DNA of 64,000 bases from Cyanobium sp. Cruz CV13-4-11. Lineage in GTDB: Bacteria > Cyanobacteriota > Cyanobacteriia > PCC-6307 > Cyanobiaceae. The stretch spans positions 62,001 through 126,000 of the forward strand of contig NZ_JAGQCH010000002.1 of assembly GCF_024346055.1 (NCBI RefSeq), read 5' to 3'. The translations under genes were made by a program, and so were the position numbers. The first letter of the stretch is position 1; every line of letters starts with the position of its first letter. Shown one piece after another: positions 39,342-49,611 of this stretch. Below the pieces are notes generated by a model. It ran no database searches. It had not been told where the DNA came from and saw only the letters and a program-made list of their open reading frames with translations.

Positions 39342-40484
39342 ATGCTGACCTATCTCGACCACCACGCGAGCACCCCGTGCGATCCGGCGGTGCTGGCGGC
39401 CATGGCGCCCTGGTGGACGCAGAACGCCGCCAACCCCTCCAGCCGCCTGCACCGCCCGTCCCTGGAGGCGGGCGCGGCGGTGGACATCGCCCGCAGGCGG
39501 GTGGGGGAGGCGCTGGGTGCGGCCGCCGATGCGGTGATCTTCACCAGCGGCGCCACCGAAGCCAACAACCTGGCCCTGCGCGGCGTGGCCGAGGCGGCCC
39601 TGGAGCGGGGGGAGCCCCGCCGCCGGCTGGTGACCCTGGCCAGCGAGCATCGGGCCGTGCTGGAGCCGCTGGCCTGGCTGGAGCGCCACGGCTTTCCGCT
39701 CACCGTGCTGCCGGTGGGGGCCGATGGCCGGCTTGATCCCGGGCAGCTGGCGCAGGCCCTGGGCCCCGACACCCTGCTGCTGTCGGTGATGGCGGCGAAC
39801 AACGAGATCGGCGTGCTGCAGCCCCTGGCCGCCATCGGCGCCCTCTGCCGCCAGCGGGGGGTGCTGTTCCACTGCGATGCCGCCCAGGCGGTGGGCCACA
39901 TCCCCCTGGCCATGGCCGAGCTGGGCATCGACCTGCTCAGCCTCAGCGGCCACAAGCTCTATGGCCCCAAGGGGGTCGGCGCCCTGCTGCGCCGTGAGGG
40001 GGTGCCCCTGGCTCCGCAGCAGCTCGGCGGCGGCCAGGAGGGCGGGCTGCGGGGCGGCACCCTGCCGGTGCCCCTGATCGTCGGCCTCGGTGCCGCCGTC
40101 GCCGGGGCCCTGGCCGACCGCCAGGAGCGGGCCGAACGCCTCGGCGCCCTGCGCGACCGCCTGTGGAACGCGCTGGAAGCCCTCGGCGGCATGCGCCGCA
40201 ACGGCCACCCGCTCCACACCCTGCCCCACAACCTGAGCGTCACCGTGGAGGGTGTGGACGGCACCCGGCTGCACCGGCAGCTGCGCCGCGTGCTGGCGGT
40301 GAGCAGCGGTTCGGCCTGCAGCCAGGGCAGCCCCTCCCATGTGCTGGCCGCCCTCGGCCTCGACCGCCGCGCCGCTGGCGCCACGGTCCGCTTCGGGCTG
40401 GGACGGGGAACGACGGCGACGGACATCGATGTCGCCGTAGCGGCCATGGGCGACGCCGTGGCGGAGTTGCGAGTCCCTGTCTAG
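39342..40484 (+). CDS. Cysteine desulfurase (NifS/IscS type)
   Basis: 380 residues, class V PLP aminotransferase. TYLDHHASTPCDP start, FTSGATEANNLAL, PLP Lys195 (LSGHKLYGPKG), and the persulfide-forming Cys316 in SSGSACSQGS (long-loop IscS type). Supplies sulfur for Fe-S cluster, thiocofactor or tRNA thiolation. Several paralogues are usual in cyanobacteria (SufS, IscS), so no symbol is assigned. Confidence 0.9.
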   Translation: MLTYLDHHASTPCDPAVLAAMAPWWTQNAANPSSRLHRPSLEAGAAVDIARRRVGEALGAAADAVIFTSGATEANNLALRGVAEAALERGEPRRRLVTLASEHRAVLEPLAWLERHGFPLTVLPVGADGRLDPGQLAQALGPDTLLLSVMAANNEIGVLQPLAAIGALCRQRGVLFHCDAAQAVGHIPLAMAELGIDLLSLSGHKLYGPKGVGALLRREGVPLAPQQLGGGQEGGLRGGTLPVPLIVGLGAAVAGALADRQERAERLGALRDRLWNALEALGGMRRNGHPLHTLPHNLSVTVEGVDGTRLHRQLRRVLAVSSGSACSQGSPSHVLAALGLDRRAAGATVRFGLGRGTTATDIDVAVAAMGDAVAELRVPV

Positions 40485-40510
40485 CTTTCGGAGTCGATGG
40501 CCTTGCCTTG

Positions 40511-41344
40511 ATGCACACACCCGTCGGGCGGCACGCTCCCCGGCTCGACTTCGGTGATGCCCTCCAGGAGGGCTGGCGGGCCTTCAGCCGCAGCCCAGGG
40601 CCCTTCGTGGGATTTCCCCTGGTGGTGATCACCCTCCAGTTCCTGATCCAGCCCCTGCAGGGCCAGATCAGCAACGGCGGTGTGGCCTCCAGCGATCCCC
40701 TCGACTGGACCCTTTACCTGATCGGGCTGACGGCGAACCTGCTGCTCAACCTCTGGTGTGCCATCGGACTGGTGCGCGGCGCCGGCAGCGCCATCCAGGG
40801 GGGCCACCCCTCCCTGGGGCAGCTGATGCGCTGGGACGGCGAGGTGTTCGGGCGGCTGCTGCGGGCCTGGCTGCTGCTGGCCGCAGTGGTGCTCGTGCCC
40901 CTGATCGGCCTGCTGCTGCTGGTGGGCGGGCCCCTGGCTCTGCTGGGGTTCTATGCCGAGCAGCTGGTGCCGATCAGCCGCACCCTGGTGGAGGTCCTGG
41001 GCCTGAGCCTGGCGGTGGTGTTCGCCCTGCTCCTGGGGGTGCTGCTGCTGGGGGTGATCTACCTGGCGATCAACCAGAGCTTCCTCACCCAGATCGTGCT
41101 GTTCGAGCGGGCCGGCTCCCGCGCCGCCCTGCAGCGGGGGCGGGCCCTGGTGGATCCCAGCTGGTTGATGGTGCTGCTGCTCACCCTGATCGGGGGCCTG
41201 CTGATGCTGCTGGGTCTGCTGGCTTGCCTGGTGGGGGCCTTCGTGGCCTGGCCCCTGGTGGTTTGCATCGCCACGGCGGCGTACCGGCAGCTGGTGCTGG
41301 CCAGCGGCGCCGCCGACCCCCTGCCGCCCCTCCCCAACCGCTGA
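40511..41344 (+). CDS. Multi-pass membrane protein (DUF975-like topology)
   Basis: 277 residues: short N-terminal LDFGDALQEGWRAFSRSP amphipathic stretch followed by about six membrane helices, with long Leu-rich segments. A similar topology (an N-terminal amphipathic region before grouped helices) appears in the protein at 47891-48580. Family assignment is uncertain; no function known. Confidence 0.6.
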   Translation: MHTPVGRHAPRLDFGDALQEGWRAFSRSPGPFVGFPLVVITLQFLIQPLQGQISNGGVASSDPLDWTLYLIGLTANLLLNLWCAIGLVRGAGSAIQGGHPSLGQLMRWDGEVFGRLLRAWLLLAAVVLVPLIGLLLLVGGPLALLGFYAEQLVPISRTLVEVLGLSLAVVFALLLGVLLLGVIYLAINQSFLTQIVLFERAGSRAALQRGRALVDPSWLMVLLLTLIGGLLMLLGLLACLVGAFVAWPLVVCIATAAYRQLVLASGAADPLPPLPNR

Positions 41345-41351
41345 GGGCGAT

Positions 41352-41936
41352 TCAGCCGGCGAGGGGGGTAGCGAAGGGGCCGGCGGTGAGCAGCACGAAC
41401 CCCAGCAACCCCACCAGGGCCAGCAGCAGCTGGGCCAGGCGACTCACCAGCATGCCGGCCACCACCGCCAGGCCCACCAGCAGGGAGCGTCGCAGCCGAC
41501 CCAGGCCGGGCGGGCCGAGGGACGGCGGGGCGGTGAGCAGCTCGCCGAGGCTGGCCCCGAGCAGGGGTCCCACCAGGGCCCCAAGCAGGGGCCCGCCCAC
41601 CGGCAGCGCCGGCAGCAGCCCCAGCAGACCCACCACCAGACCGAGGCCGGCACCGACATAGCTCCAGCGGGTGGCCTGGAGGCGGGCCGGACCGAGCAGC
41701 AGGCCCAGGGCCTCGGCCCCCCAGCCCAGGGCGAGCAGCACGACGGCCAGCAGCAGGGCCGGCCAGCCGGCGGCCCAGCCCACGGCCCAGCACCAGAGCA
41801 GGGCACCCAGGGGCAACAGGGTGAGGCCGGGGGCCACCGGCAGCACGGTGCCCGGGATGGCGAGGGCCTGGATCAGCAGGGCGATCCACCAGAGAACATC
41901 GACGCGATCAAGGCTGGGCAGGCTGGCCGGGGTCAT
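41352..41936 (-). CDS. DUF456-like membrane protein
   Basis: 194 residues, five or six hydrophobic helices with short loops; GTVLPVAPGLTLLPLGALLW and GALVGPLLGASLGELL match the DUF456 glycine-zipper-like pattern. Function unknown. Convergent with the membrane protein at 40511 (8-base gap) and downstream of rsmH on the same strand (10 bases). Confidence 0.75.
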   Translation of the reverse strand: MTPASLPSLDRVDVLWWIALLIQALAIPGTVLPVAPGLTLLPLGALLWCWAVGWAAGWPALLLAVVLLALGWGAEALGLLLGPARLQATRWSYVGAGLGLVVGLLGLLPALPVGGPLLGALVGPLLGASLGELLTAPPSLGPPGLGRLRRSLLVGLAVVAGMLVSRLAQLLLALVGLLGFVLLTAGPFATPLAG

Positions 41937-41946
41937 GGGAAGCGGC

Positions 41947-42852
41947 TCAAGCCACGCGGCGGGCCAACCTCAGTTTGGCGGAGCGGCTGCGGGGATTGGC
42001 CTGCTCCTCCTCCTCACTGGCCACCAAGGGTTTGCGGGTGAGCCGTTCCAGGCGCGAATCAGCGAGAAAAGCCGTCTTGACGCGCCGGTCCTCGAGGGAG
42101 TGGAAGCTGATCACCGCCAGCAGCCCCCCCGGCACCAGCCAGTCGGGGGCTGCGGCCAGCAGATGGTCGAGGGCGCCCAGCTCGTCGTTGACGGCGATCC
42201 GCAGCGCCTGGAAGGTGCGGGTGGCCGGATGGATGCGGCCGTGGCGCGCCTTGGGTGGGAAGCAACCGGCCACGGCATAGGCGAGGTCGGCGGTGGTGCG
42301 GCCACTGCCGACCCAGGGGCGCTCGGCCACCAGACGCCGGGCGATGCGGCGCGACAGGCGTTCTTCTCCATAGGCATGGATCAGATCCGCCAGGGCCGAT
42401 TCCTCCAGCCGGTCGATCAGCTCGGCAGCGGTCTCGCCGCCGTCGGGATCCATGCGCATGTCCAGGGGGCCGGGGGCGCGGAAGCTGAAGCCCCGGGTGG
42501 GTTCATCCAGCTGGGGACTGCTGACTCCCAGATCGGCGAGAACGGCCAGGGCCGGCTCGGCGGGGAGGTGGTCGGCGAAGTTGGCGGGCTCAATGCGCAC
42601 GCGGTCGCCGAAGCGGGCCAGGGCCGCCGCAGCGGCCACCCGGGCGCCGGGGTCGCGGTCGAGACCCACCAGCCGCAGGGAGGGATGGGCCTCCAGCAGC
42701 AGGGCGCTGTGCCCGCCGCCGCCGAGGGTGCAGTCGATCAGCACACCGCCGCCAGGTCGCTCCGCCAGCAGGGCGGCCAGCGGGGCCAGGCCCTCCTGCA
42801 CCGCATCCGCCAGAACGGGCACGTGCGCGAAGGAACCCGAAACCACCATCAA
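41947..42852 (-). CDS. rsmH: 16S rRNA (C1402-N4)-methyltransferase RsmH
   Basis: 301 residues. [33 protein letters not shown] (SAM-binding), [29 protein letters not shown] and [10 protein letters not shown] are all diagnostic. Methylates N4 of C1402 in the 16S P-site region. The start overlaps the upstream FUSC stop by four bases (ATGA), so it is in one unit with the FUSC pair. Confidence 0.95.
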   Translation of the reverse strand: MMVVSGSFAHVPVLADAVQEGLAPLAALLAERPGGGVLIDCTLGGGGHSALLLEAHPSLRLVGLDRDPGARVAAAAALARFGDRVRIEPANFADHLPAEPALAVLADLGVSSPQLDEPTRGFSFRAPGPLDMRMDPDGGETAAELIDRLEESALADLIHAYGEERLSRRIARRLVAERPWVGSGRTTADLAYAVAGCFPPKARHGRIHPATRTFQALRIAVNDELGALDHLLAAAPDWLVPGGLLAVISFHSLEDRRVKTAFLADSRLERLTRKPLVASEEEEQANPRSRSAKLRLARRVA

Positions 42853-43958
42853 CCCATCCTGGCCTGCAGCGGCCGCGGTCGCCGCCGCCCCTGGTTGAGG
42901 TCCTGGCTGAGAAGGCGCCAGCCACGCTCGGCGGTCTCGATCGCCTCGTGCAGCAGGCGGCCGAGGGTGAAGCGGATCGCCAGCCTCTCCAGCTGCGCCG
43001 CCGGCAGCCGATCGAGCCGGGGATCGTTGAAACGCTCCTCGAGCATCTGCCAGGCCGGAGGCAGCTGCAGGGGGGAGGCGGGCGGCGGCGGCAGGGACCC
43101 CGCTTCCCGGCCGATCAGGCGGCTCCAGAGGGCCAGCCGTTCCGCCAGCGCCCGCAGCAGCTCGGCCTGATCGGCCTGAAGCGATTCCAGCAGCGCCCCG
43201 GCATCAGCCTCCAGCAGGGGCTGGTCGGCGAGATCGCGGCTGGCGCTGAGCAGCCGCGAACCGGCCCCCTCCAGGGTCTCCACCAACCGGTGGAGGGGAT
43301 GGCGAAAGGGCTTGGATCCCAGCTCCACGTCGAGGGCCGGCCGCTGGCCGCGCAGCTTCTGCAGGGTCGCCTGGCGGGCCCGCAGGCGGGCAGCGCCCTC
43401 CGCCGGATCGGCAGGCATCGCACCGGGGGCCAGGGCCGCGGCCTCCAACTCCAGATCGTCGGCCAGGCCGGCGAACAGCTCGGCCAGACTCGCCAGCACA
43501 GCCCTCTGACTGCGGCTCGGCCAGAACAGGCGCAAGCTCAGCAACGCCGCCATGATGCCCGCGACCGTCCAGATCAGCCTCAGCGGCAACCAGGAGCCGA
43601 GCTCGTTGTCGTGCACAATCCAGCCCATCACCATGATCATTCCGCCCACCTTGTAACCGACCTTCAGCCCCAGGGCGCCGCCGATCAGCCGCAGCGACCC
43701 CAGGGCGATCGCCAGGCCCACGGGCATCGGCAGGCCCTGCAGACCGCGCACGCCGACCACCAGCAGAACCCCGCCCAGCAGCGAGCCCAGGATCCGCTGG
43801 CGGCCCAGCTCCAGCGAGGAGCCGTAGGTGCCGCTGCAAACCGCCAGCACCGCCAATGGGGCGTAGTAACCGAAGGCGAGGCCACTGAGGCTGCTGAAGC
43901 CGTTGACCAGCCCGGTGGTGAGGGCGAGCCGCAGATCGACACGGGTGATCAGGGGCAT
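42849..43958 (-). CDS. FUSC-family membrane protein (second of tandem pair)
   Basis: 369 residues: about six N-terminal helices (to about residue 140; [34 protein letters not shown]...) and a long, helical cytoplasmic C-terminal half. Matches the fusaric-acid-resistance/YccS-like topology. Substrate unknown. Its first ten bases overlap the end of the upstream FUSC gene, and its stop overlaps rsmH. Confidence 0.75.
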   Translation of the reverse strand: MPLITRVDLRLALTTGLVNGFSSLSGLAFGYYAPLAVLAVCSGTYGSSLELGRQRILGSLLGGVLLVVGVRGLQGLPMPVGLAIALGSLRLIGGALGLKVGYKVGGMIMVMGWIVHDNELGSWLPLRLIWTVAGIMAALLSLRLFWPSRSQRAVLASLAELFAGLADDLELEAAALAPGAMPADPAEGAARLRARQATLQKLRGQRPALDVELGSKPFRHPLHRLVETLEGAGSRLLSASRDLADQPLLEADAGALLESLQADQAELLRALAERLALWSRLIGREAGSLPPPPASPLQLPPAWQMLEERFNDPRLDRLPAAQLERLAIRFTLGRLLHEAIETAERGWRLLSQDLNQGRRRPRPLQARMG

Positions 43959-44926
43959 GGGGCGACGCCACGGAGGCGGGCGAGTTCCTGACAGCTCTCC
44001 AGCAGCGGGCGCTGCTCCTGGGCCAGGGCCAGCAGGGTGAGCAGCGAACGGCCGCTGCCGGCGGCCAGGGCCGTCCAGGCCTCCAGCGGAATGACCGGGA
44101 GATCGGCACCGCCACCCCCCTCGCACTGGGCCGCCAGCGCCTCGATGGCAACGCTGAGCGGGCTGGGACAGGCCGGATCGGGAGGCGGCGGATCGCTTGC
44201 CTGGAGCAGACGCTCCCACTGCAGCCAGTGAAGGCGCAGGCTCTGCCAGAGCTGCAGCCGGCGGCGCCAGTCACCCGCCTGCAGGCGCCGCCAGCGCGGC
44301 CCGCTGAGCTCCTGATGCAGCAGGGTCTCCATCCGCTCCAGGCCAGCACCCAGGGAGGCTGGCGGCAACGGGCCTGGGAGGCTGCCCGCCCCGGCCAGCC
44401 AGTGCCTGTAGCCCGCCAGCTGGCCGCGCAGCATGTCCACCAGCCCACGCTCCGCCGCCTCGAGCTGCTGAAGGCCATTGCGGGGCCAGAAGAGCAGCCC
44501 CACGGCAATGGCCACGATGCAGCCGATCGAGGTGTCGAGAGCACGGTTGAACACGTAATCCCAGTTGAGGGCGGCGTGGCCGGGGATCATCAGGAACATC
44601 ACCGGGATCAATGCGGCGGTGCTCAGGGCGCTCTGCCAGCCCAGCAGCCGCAGCATCGGGGCGATCAGCAACAGCGATAGGAGCACCCCGGGCCAGCCGG
44701 CGGCGATGCCGTGCACCAGAAAAGTGATCAACCCACCGGCCGCCGTGCCAAGGATGCGGCCGGTGGCGGCCTTTACGGTGAGATCGTCGTTGTCGTCGAC
44801 CACGATCACCACCGCCAGCAGTGGGTACCAGGCGAAGGCGATGCGGTCGAAGCGCTCCACCAGCGCCGCGGTGATGAAGGCGGCCACCGCCAGCTTGAGG
44901 CTGTTGCGCAGCAGCTGCGCATTCAT
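43949..44926 (-). CDS. FUSC-family membrane protein (first of tandem pair)
   Basis: 325 residues. MNAQLLRNSLKLAVAAFITA, FAWYPLLAVVIVVDDNDDLTVKAATGRILGT and a long helical C-terminal region are typical of FUSC (aromatic-acid exporter/YccS) proteins. Fits a tandem pair: overlaps its neighbour by ten bases. Divergent from ndhH (156-base gap). Confidence 0.8.
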   Translation of the reverse strand: MNAQLLRNSLKLAVAAFITAALVERFDRIAFAWYPLLAVVIVVDDNDDLTVKAATGRILGTAAGGLITFLVHGIAAGWPGVLLSLLLIAPMLRLLGWQSALSTAALIPVMFLMIPGHAALNWDYVFNRALDTSIGCIVAIAVGLLFWPRNGLQQLEAAERGLVDMLRGQLAGYRHWLAGAGSLPGPLPPASLGAGLERMETLLHQELSGPRWRRLQAGDWRRRLQLWQSLRLHWLQWERLLQASDPPPPDPACPSPLSVAIEALAAQCEGGGGADLPVIPLEAWTALAAGSGRSLLTLLALAQEQRPLLESCQELARLRGVAPCP

Positions 44927-45036
44927 GCGGGGCCAGCAGGGTCGTGGTCATGATCGCCCCAGCGCAAGCCCCCCAGCTGCGCCGAAGCCCCACCCGGATC
45001 AGGCTCCGAGCCAGGCCCGCATGGCTTCCGCCTACC

Positions 45037-45042
45037 TAGACT
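45037..45042 (+). promoter_or_regulatory. Putative -10 box of ndhH
   Basis: TAGACT preceded by ACC, 40 bases before the ndhH ATG, in the divergent gap with the FUSC pair. Confidence 0.4.
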
Positions 45043-45082
45043 CCGCTCCAACTCGGTCCCGGCCCGTCAGCCGCCCTCCTTC

Positions 45083-46267
45083 ATGACCCAGCTCGAGACC
45101 CGCACCGAGCCGATGGTGGTCAACTTCGGCCCCCACCACCCGTCGATGCACGGGGTGCTGCGGCTGGTGGTGACCCTCGACGGCGAGGACGTGATCGACT
45201 GCGAGCCGGTGATCGGCTACCTCCACCGCGGCATGGAGAAGATCGCCGAGAACCGCACCAACGTGATGTTCGTGCCCTACGTGAGCCGCTGGGACTACGC
45301 GGCGGGCATGTTCAACGAAGCCATCACCGTGAATGCGCCCGAGCGGCTGGCCGACGTGCCCGTGCCGAAACGGGCCAGCTATATCCGGGTGCTGATGCTG
45401 GAACTCAACCGCATCGCCAACCACCTGCTCTGGCTTGGCCCGTTCCTCGCCGACGTGGGAGCCCAGACGCCCTTCTTCTACATCTTCCGGGAGCGGGAGA
45501 TGATCTACGACCTCTGGGAGGCGGCCACCGGACAGCGACTCGTCAACAACAACTATTTCCGCATCGGCGGCGTGGCCGTCGACCTGCCCTACGGCTGGCT
45601 GGAAAAGTGCGCCGACTTCTGCGACTGGTTCGGCCCCAAGATCGATGAATACGAGAAACTGATCACCAACAACCCCATTTTCCGCAAGCGGATCGAGGGG
45701 CTGGGTGTGATCGGCAGGGAGCAGGCGATCAACTGGAGTCTCTCCGGGCCGATGCTGCGGGCCTCAGGCGTGCCCTGGGATCTGCGCAAGGTGGATCACT
45801 ACGAGTGCTACGACGACTTCGAATGGTCGGTGGCCTGGGAGAAGGAGGGCGACTGCTACGCCCGCTACCGGGTGCGGATCGAGGAGATGCGCCAGTCGCT
45901 GAAGATCCTGCGCCAGGCCATCACCATGATTCCCGGCGGCCCCACCGAGAATCTGGAGCCCCGCCGCATGGCCGAGGGCAAGACGAGCGAGTGGTACGGC
46001 TTCGACTACCAGTACGTTGCCAAGAAGGTGGCGCCCACCTTCAAGATTCCCGAGGGTGAGCTCTACTGCCGGGTGGAATCGGGCAAGGGCGAACTGGGCG
46101 TGTTCATCATGGGCAACAACGACGTCACCCCCTGGCGCTGGAAGATCCGCGCCGCCGATTTCAACAACCTCCAGATCCTGCCCCACATCCTCAAGGGGGC
46201 CAAGGTGGCAGACATCATGGCCATCCTCGGTTCGATCGACGTGATCATGGGATCGGTGGATCGGTGA
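45083..46267 (+). CDS. ndhH: NDH-1 subunit H (NdhH)
   Basis: 394 residues, 49-kDa/NuoD family, forming the quinone-binding pocket with Ndh[32 protein letters not shown] and the C-terminal [14 protein letters not shown] are diagnostic. The stop overlaps the GTG of the DUF2752 gene (GTGA). Confidence 0.95.
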   Translation: MTQLETRTEPMVVNFGPHHPSMHGVLRLVVTLDGEDVIDCEPVIGYLHRGMEKIAENRTNVMFVPYVSRWDYAAGMFNEAITVNAPERLADVPVPKRASYIRVLMLELNRIANHLLWLGPFLADVGAQTPFFYIFREREMIYDLWEAATGQRLVNNNYFRIGGVAVDLPYGWLEKCADFCDWFGPKIDEYEKLITNNPIFRKRIEGLGVIGREQAINWSLSGPMLRASGVPWDLRKVDHYECYDDFEWSVAWEKEGDCYARYRVRIEEMRQSLKILRQAITMIPGGPTENLEPRRMAEGKTSEWYGFDYQYVAKKVAPTFKIPEGELYCRVESGKGELGVFIMGNNDVTPWRWKIRAADFNNLQILPHILKGAKVADIMAILGSIDVIMGSVDR

Positions 46268-46677
46268 GCACGGCCGGTCGGCGCTGGATTCGCCGGCTCG
46301 TGCGCTGCGGCCCCCTCCTGCCCCTCGGGGCCACCGGCCTGCTGGTGCTCAAGGGGCTGCATCCAGGCCTGCCCGGCTTCAGCTGCCCGCTGCGCGCCCT
46401 CACCGGGATCCCCTGCCCCACCTGCTACCTCACCCGGGCCACGGCAGCGAGTCTGGTGGGGCGCTTCGACGACGCCGTGGCCCTGCATGCCTTCGGGCCG
46501 GTGCTGGCCGCCGGCCTGGTGCTCTGGTCGCTGGCGGCCCTGCGGAGCGGGCGGCTGGTGCCCCGGATGCTGCGGGGCCGGCACCTGGTGGTTGTGGCTG
46601 TGCTGCTGCTGCTCTACTGGGCCGGGCGGATGGGCCTGACCTACGGCATCGGCCTGCAGGCGTTTCCGCTCAGCTGA
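46264..46677 (+). CDS. DUF2752 membrane protein
   Basis: 137 residues, GTG start overlapping ndhH stop by four bases. Three hydrophobic segments; the [19 protein letters not shown] block with its three Cys is the DUF2752 signature. Function unknown. The fixed link to ndhH suggests co-expression only. Confidence 0.8.
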   Translation: MSTAGRRWIRRLVRCGPLLPLGATGLLVLKGLHPGLPGFSCPLRALTGIPCPTCYLTRATAASLVGRFDDAVALHAFGPVLAAGLVLWSLAALRSGRLVPRMLRGRHLVVVAVLLLLYWAGRMGLTYGIGLQAFPLS

Positions 46678-46749
46678 GCCACGCCGGCCGCTGTCCAAGG
46701 GGCCGGCCCCGGCGGCACGACGAGGCGATGGCGCCCCCTAGCCTGGAGC

Positions 46750-47898
46750 ATGATCGGCCCTCCCTCCTTGCTCCCGGGCCGCCCAAGGAACTGCTTGCCC
46801 CATCCGTCCGGCACCGTCGCCCCCGTTGATCCCCAGAACCTGATTGCCCAGCCCGACTACGCCAGAGCGCTGCGTCCCCTGTTGCCGGACGAGGCCTTCA
46901 CGCCCGATCGGGCCACCCCCATCGTTCTCGGCCTGAATGGGGCAATCCTGCTGCTGGGCTGGGCCATGGCCCGCCAGCTCGACGCCAGCCATTGGCAGGG
47001 CCTGCTCATCTTTCTGCCCTTCGCCCTGGTGATGGGCAATGCCGTGGTGGTGCTGCTCTTCGCCACCCACGACGTGATGCACAGCAAGGCGATCCGTCAG
47101 CCCCAGCTGCGTCAGGCCATTCAATTGCTCGGGCTGGCGCTGCTGTGGATGCCGCCCACGCTGTGGAAAGCCGTCCACAACAGGGAGCATCACGGCAAGA
47201 CGAACTCGGCGGAGGATCCGGATCGCAACTACACCCTCGATCAACCGCCCAGCTGGGGCAAGTGGATCCAGAACCTCTTCGTCCCCTCGCTGGAAGTTCA
47301 CCCCTTCTGGTTGTGGGTGGGGATGACCTCGTCCTGGGGTGTCCATGCCTTCCGCAACCTGACCTCGGTGCTGCTGTTCAACGACGGATCCACCCGTTAC
47401 CCCGTGGTCTCCTTTCAGGTGACTCGCCGGGAGCGTCGCCAGATCGCCATCGAACTGGCCGCCGTGGTGCTGGTCCATGTGGCCATCATCGGCTTCATCG
47501 GCCTGCGGCCGGTTCCGCTGCTGCTGGGCTATTTCCTGCCGATCTGGATCGGCTACAGCGTCATGATTGCCTACATCTACACCAATCACATGGCCTGCCA
47601 GATCACCGAGACGAACGACCCCCTGATCAACAGCATCTCACTGAAGATGCCAGGCATCGTCGATGCACTCCACCTCAACTTCTCCTACCACACCGAACAC
47701 CACATTTTCCCGGGGATGAATCCGGCGTACTACCCCCAGGTGCGGGCTCTGCTGCTGGAGCACTATTCGGAACGCTTCAATCTCCTGGGCGCCCGCGAAG
47801 CCTGGCAGCTGCTGATGCGGACCCCTCGGCATTACGTCGATGCCACCACCTTCGCCAGCAGCTGCGGCACCATCACCCGGCCCTGCCCCCTCAGCTGA
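46750..47898 (+). CDS. Membrane fatty-acid-desaturase-like di-iron enzyme
   Basis: 382 residues from ATG 46750. Three His boxes are intact: HDVMH, HNREHH and HTEHH, between pairs of membrane helices, so a di-iron desaturase or hydroxylase is expected. Substrate (acyl lipid or carotenoid) is not determinable; the box spacing is closer to fatty-acid desaturases than to CrtW or CrtR. A better Shine-Dalgarno (AAGGA at 46785-46789) precedes a TTG at 46795, and a TAGCCT box lies only 5 bases before the ATG, so the shorter start is quite possible. Confidence 0.8.
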   Translation: MIGPPSLLPGRPRNCLPHPSGTVAPVDPQNLIAQPDYARALRPLLPDEAFTPDRATPIVLGLNGAILLLGWAMARQLDASHWQGLLIFLPFALVMGNAVVVLLFATHDVMHSKAIRQPQLRQAIQLLGLALLWMPPTLWKAVHNREHHGKTNSAEDPDRNYTLDQPPSWGKWIQNLFVPSLEVHPFWLWVGMTSSWGVHAFRNLTSVLLFNDGSTRYPVVSFQVTRRERRQIAIELAAVVLVHVAIIGFIGLRPVPLLLGYFLPIWIGYSVMIAYIYTNHMACQITETNDPLINSISLKMPGIVDALHLNFSYHTEHHIFPGMNPAYYPQVRALLLEHYSERFNLLGAREAWQLLMRTPRHYVDATTFASSCGTITRPCPLS

Positions 47899-48580
47899 GC
47901 ACGCCGCGGTGATAGGCGGCGTTCTGGATGTAGAAGGTGGCCACCGGCACCGCCACCAGGGAGGCCAGGCCGCAGGTGAAGATCGACACCACCAGCACCA
48001 GCAGCCAGGCCAGCAGCTCGATGCCCGCGAAGACGCGGCCCTGGGGGGATCCGTAGACAGCCTGGAACGAGGAGGAGAAGGCGTCGAGGATGGGACTGTC
48101 GGTGAGGAAGATCTTGTTGACGTAGATCGGCATCACCAGGGTGACGGCGATGCCCGGCAGGATGCAGAGAACGAAACCGACGACGGCCACCGCTGTGAAC
48201 AGCACCCCCGCCAGGAGATAGCGGACCGGCCGGTGCAAGAGCACCCGCAGGGCAGCTTCGGTGTCGATGATCTCGCCGCTGGCGTAGTGCATCGCCGGGA
48301 CCGCCACGAACAGCACCCCCACCAGGTTGGACAGGATTGTGAAGGGCAGCTGGACCAGGTTGCCGAGCACCGCCGCCAAGCTGGCCGCGGCCTCCGCACC
48401 ACCGCCGCCGCCGCTGGAGAGACCCACCCCCAGAGCCGTGAGGGCCAGGGAGGCCACGAAGCCGATGACGGCGATGACGATCGTCACCACCCAGATCAGC
48501 AGGATGGTGGGGATGTGGGCCAGGAAGGCGGCCCAGGCCTTGGAGATGCTGGGCGGCTCGTAGGCGATCGCGGCGGCCAA
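47891..48580 (-). CDS. Multi-pass membrane protein of unknown function
   Basis: About 229 residues from a TTG at 48580, giving LAAAIAYEPPSISKAWAAF. A short amphipathic start, then about five helices (Gly/Ser-rich loop near 50-60; LLAGVLFTAVAVVGFVLCILPG). It resembles, in topology, the protein at 40511. The frame is open to 48742, but an upstream start would cross the divergent menI start and a TTAGGT box; the start is uncertain. Converges with the desaturase (8-base overlap). Confidence 0.6.
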   Translation of the reverse strand: MAAAIAYEPPSISKAWAAFLAHIPTILLIWVVTIVIAVIGFVASLALTALGVGLSSGGGGGAEAAASLAAVLGNLVQLPFTILSNLVGVLFVAVPAMHYASGEIIDTEAALRVLLHRPVRYLLAGVLFTAVAVVGFVLCILPGIAVTLVMPIYVNKIFLTDSPILDAFSSSFQAVYGSPQGRVFAGIELLAWLLVLVVSIFTCGLASLVAVPVATFYIQNAAYHRGVLS

Positions 48581-48698
48581 GGGAGGCGTTCCGTACTGCG
48601 GGGAACCTAAGGGCGTTCCGGCAGGCCAGCAACGGCTTCGGACCTGCCGGGGGCAGAAGGGGGCGTCAGCATGGGTCGAGGAGCGCCCCTGAGGCTGC

Positions 48699-49142
48699 AT
48701 GTCCCCATCCGACCCGGCCGACTGGCTGCTGCTCTGCCGCACGGTGCGCTTCGGTGACAGCGATGCCGCCGGGGTGATGCACTTCCACCAACTGCTGCGC
48801 TGGTGCCATGAGGCCTACGAGGAAAGCCTTGAGAGGTTTGGCGTGGTGGCCAGCGAGATCTTCCCCGGGCCGGGCCGGACCCCTGCCGTGGCCCTGCCGA
48901 TCGTGCACGTCAGCGCCGACTACCGGCGCCCCCTGGCCTGCGGCGATCCCCTGGCGATCGAGCTGCGGCCCCTGCAGCGCGATGGCGGCAGCTTCGAGAT
49001 TCGCTACCGCTTTCTGCACGACGGCCAGGAGGCCGCCACAGGCCTGACCCGGCACGTGGCCATTGGGGCCGCCAGCCGGCAGCGGACGGCCCTGCCGGAC
49101 TGCATCGTGGAGTGGCTGGGGGCCAGCCGGCTGGGGACCTAG
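48699..49142 (+). CDS. menI: 1,4-dihydroxy-2-naphthoyl-CoA thioesterase
   Basis: 147 residues, hotdog-fold 4HBT family. FGDSDAAGVMHFHQLLRWCHEAYEE is the catalytic helix block with the Asp of DSDAAG, and LPIVHVSADYRRPL the following strand. Homologues hydrolyse DHNA-CoA in cyanobacterial phylloquinone synthesis, and the neighbouring men genes support this function. Convergent with the small membrane protein gene (4-base overlap). Confidence 0.85.
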   Translation: MSPSDPADWLLLCRTVRFGDSDAAGVMHFHQLLRWCHEAYEESLERFGVVASEIFPGPGRTPAVALPIVHVSADYRRPLACGDPLAIELRPLQRDGGSFEIRYRFLHDGQEAATGLTRHVAIGAASRQRTALPDCIVEWLGASRLGT

Positions 49143-49330
49143 CGGCGGTTCAGCAGGGCCCAGACCAGGGCGGCCAGCTGCAGGGGCAGCAGCGCTCCCA
49201 TCAGGGCCAGGGGGTGCAGGCCATCGTGCGGTGTGCCGCCCAGGGCCATGAAACTGATCAGCCCACCTCCCACCAGCAGGGCGAGGCCCAGCCGTGGCGG
49301 CCGCCGGCCGGCCGGGAGGGGGGCGGCCAT
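49139..49330 (-). CDS. Small two-helix membrane protein
   Basis: 63 residues: basic start MAAPLPAGRRPPR then two hydrophobic helices (about 14-28 and 42-58) joined by a short loop with ALGGTPHDGLHPL. No recognised family. Its ATG shares a base with the TM2 gene stop (TGATG), so the two are translationally coupled. Confidence 0.5.
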   Translation of the reverse strand: MAAPLPAGRRPPRLGLALLVGGGLISFMALGGTPHDGLHPLALMGALLPLQLAALVWALLNRR

Positions 49331-49611
49331 CAGAACCACTCCCGGGTGGCGTCGATGTACTGGGCCTGGAATTCCTCCGTCGACTTGGTGAGGTAGATGA
49401 CACCTTCGATCACCCCGATGATCCCCATCACCGAGGCGCCGAAGCCGCAGGTGAGCACCGTGACCAGCAGCATGATCAGCCCGGGTTTGCTGTAACCCAG
49501 AACGAATTTGTGGATGCCCAGCGATCCCAGGAAGATGGCCAGCAGCCCTGCCGCCAGCTTCTTGTTGCTGGCCTCGACCTGTTGGCTTTCGGTCATCGGT
49601 GCAGGTGCCAT
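49330..49611 (-). CDS. TM2-domain protein
   Basis: 93 residues. TM2 domain: FLGSLGIHKFVLGYSKPGLIMLLVTVLTCGFGASVMGIIGVIEGVIYL, with the conserved G-x-H-x-F after the first helix. TM2 proteins are small two-helix membrane proteins of uncertain function. An internal Met6 is an alternative start. Coupled to the following small gene and one base after the menE stop on the same strand. Confidence 0.8.
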   Translation of the reverse strand: MAPAPMTESQQVEASNKKLAAGLLAIFLGSLGIHKFVLGYSKPGLIMLLVTVLTCGFGASVMGIIGVIEGVIYLTKSTEEFQAQYIDATREWF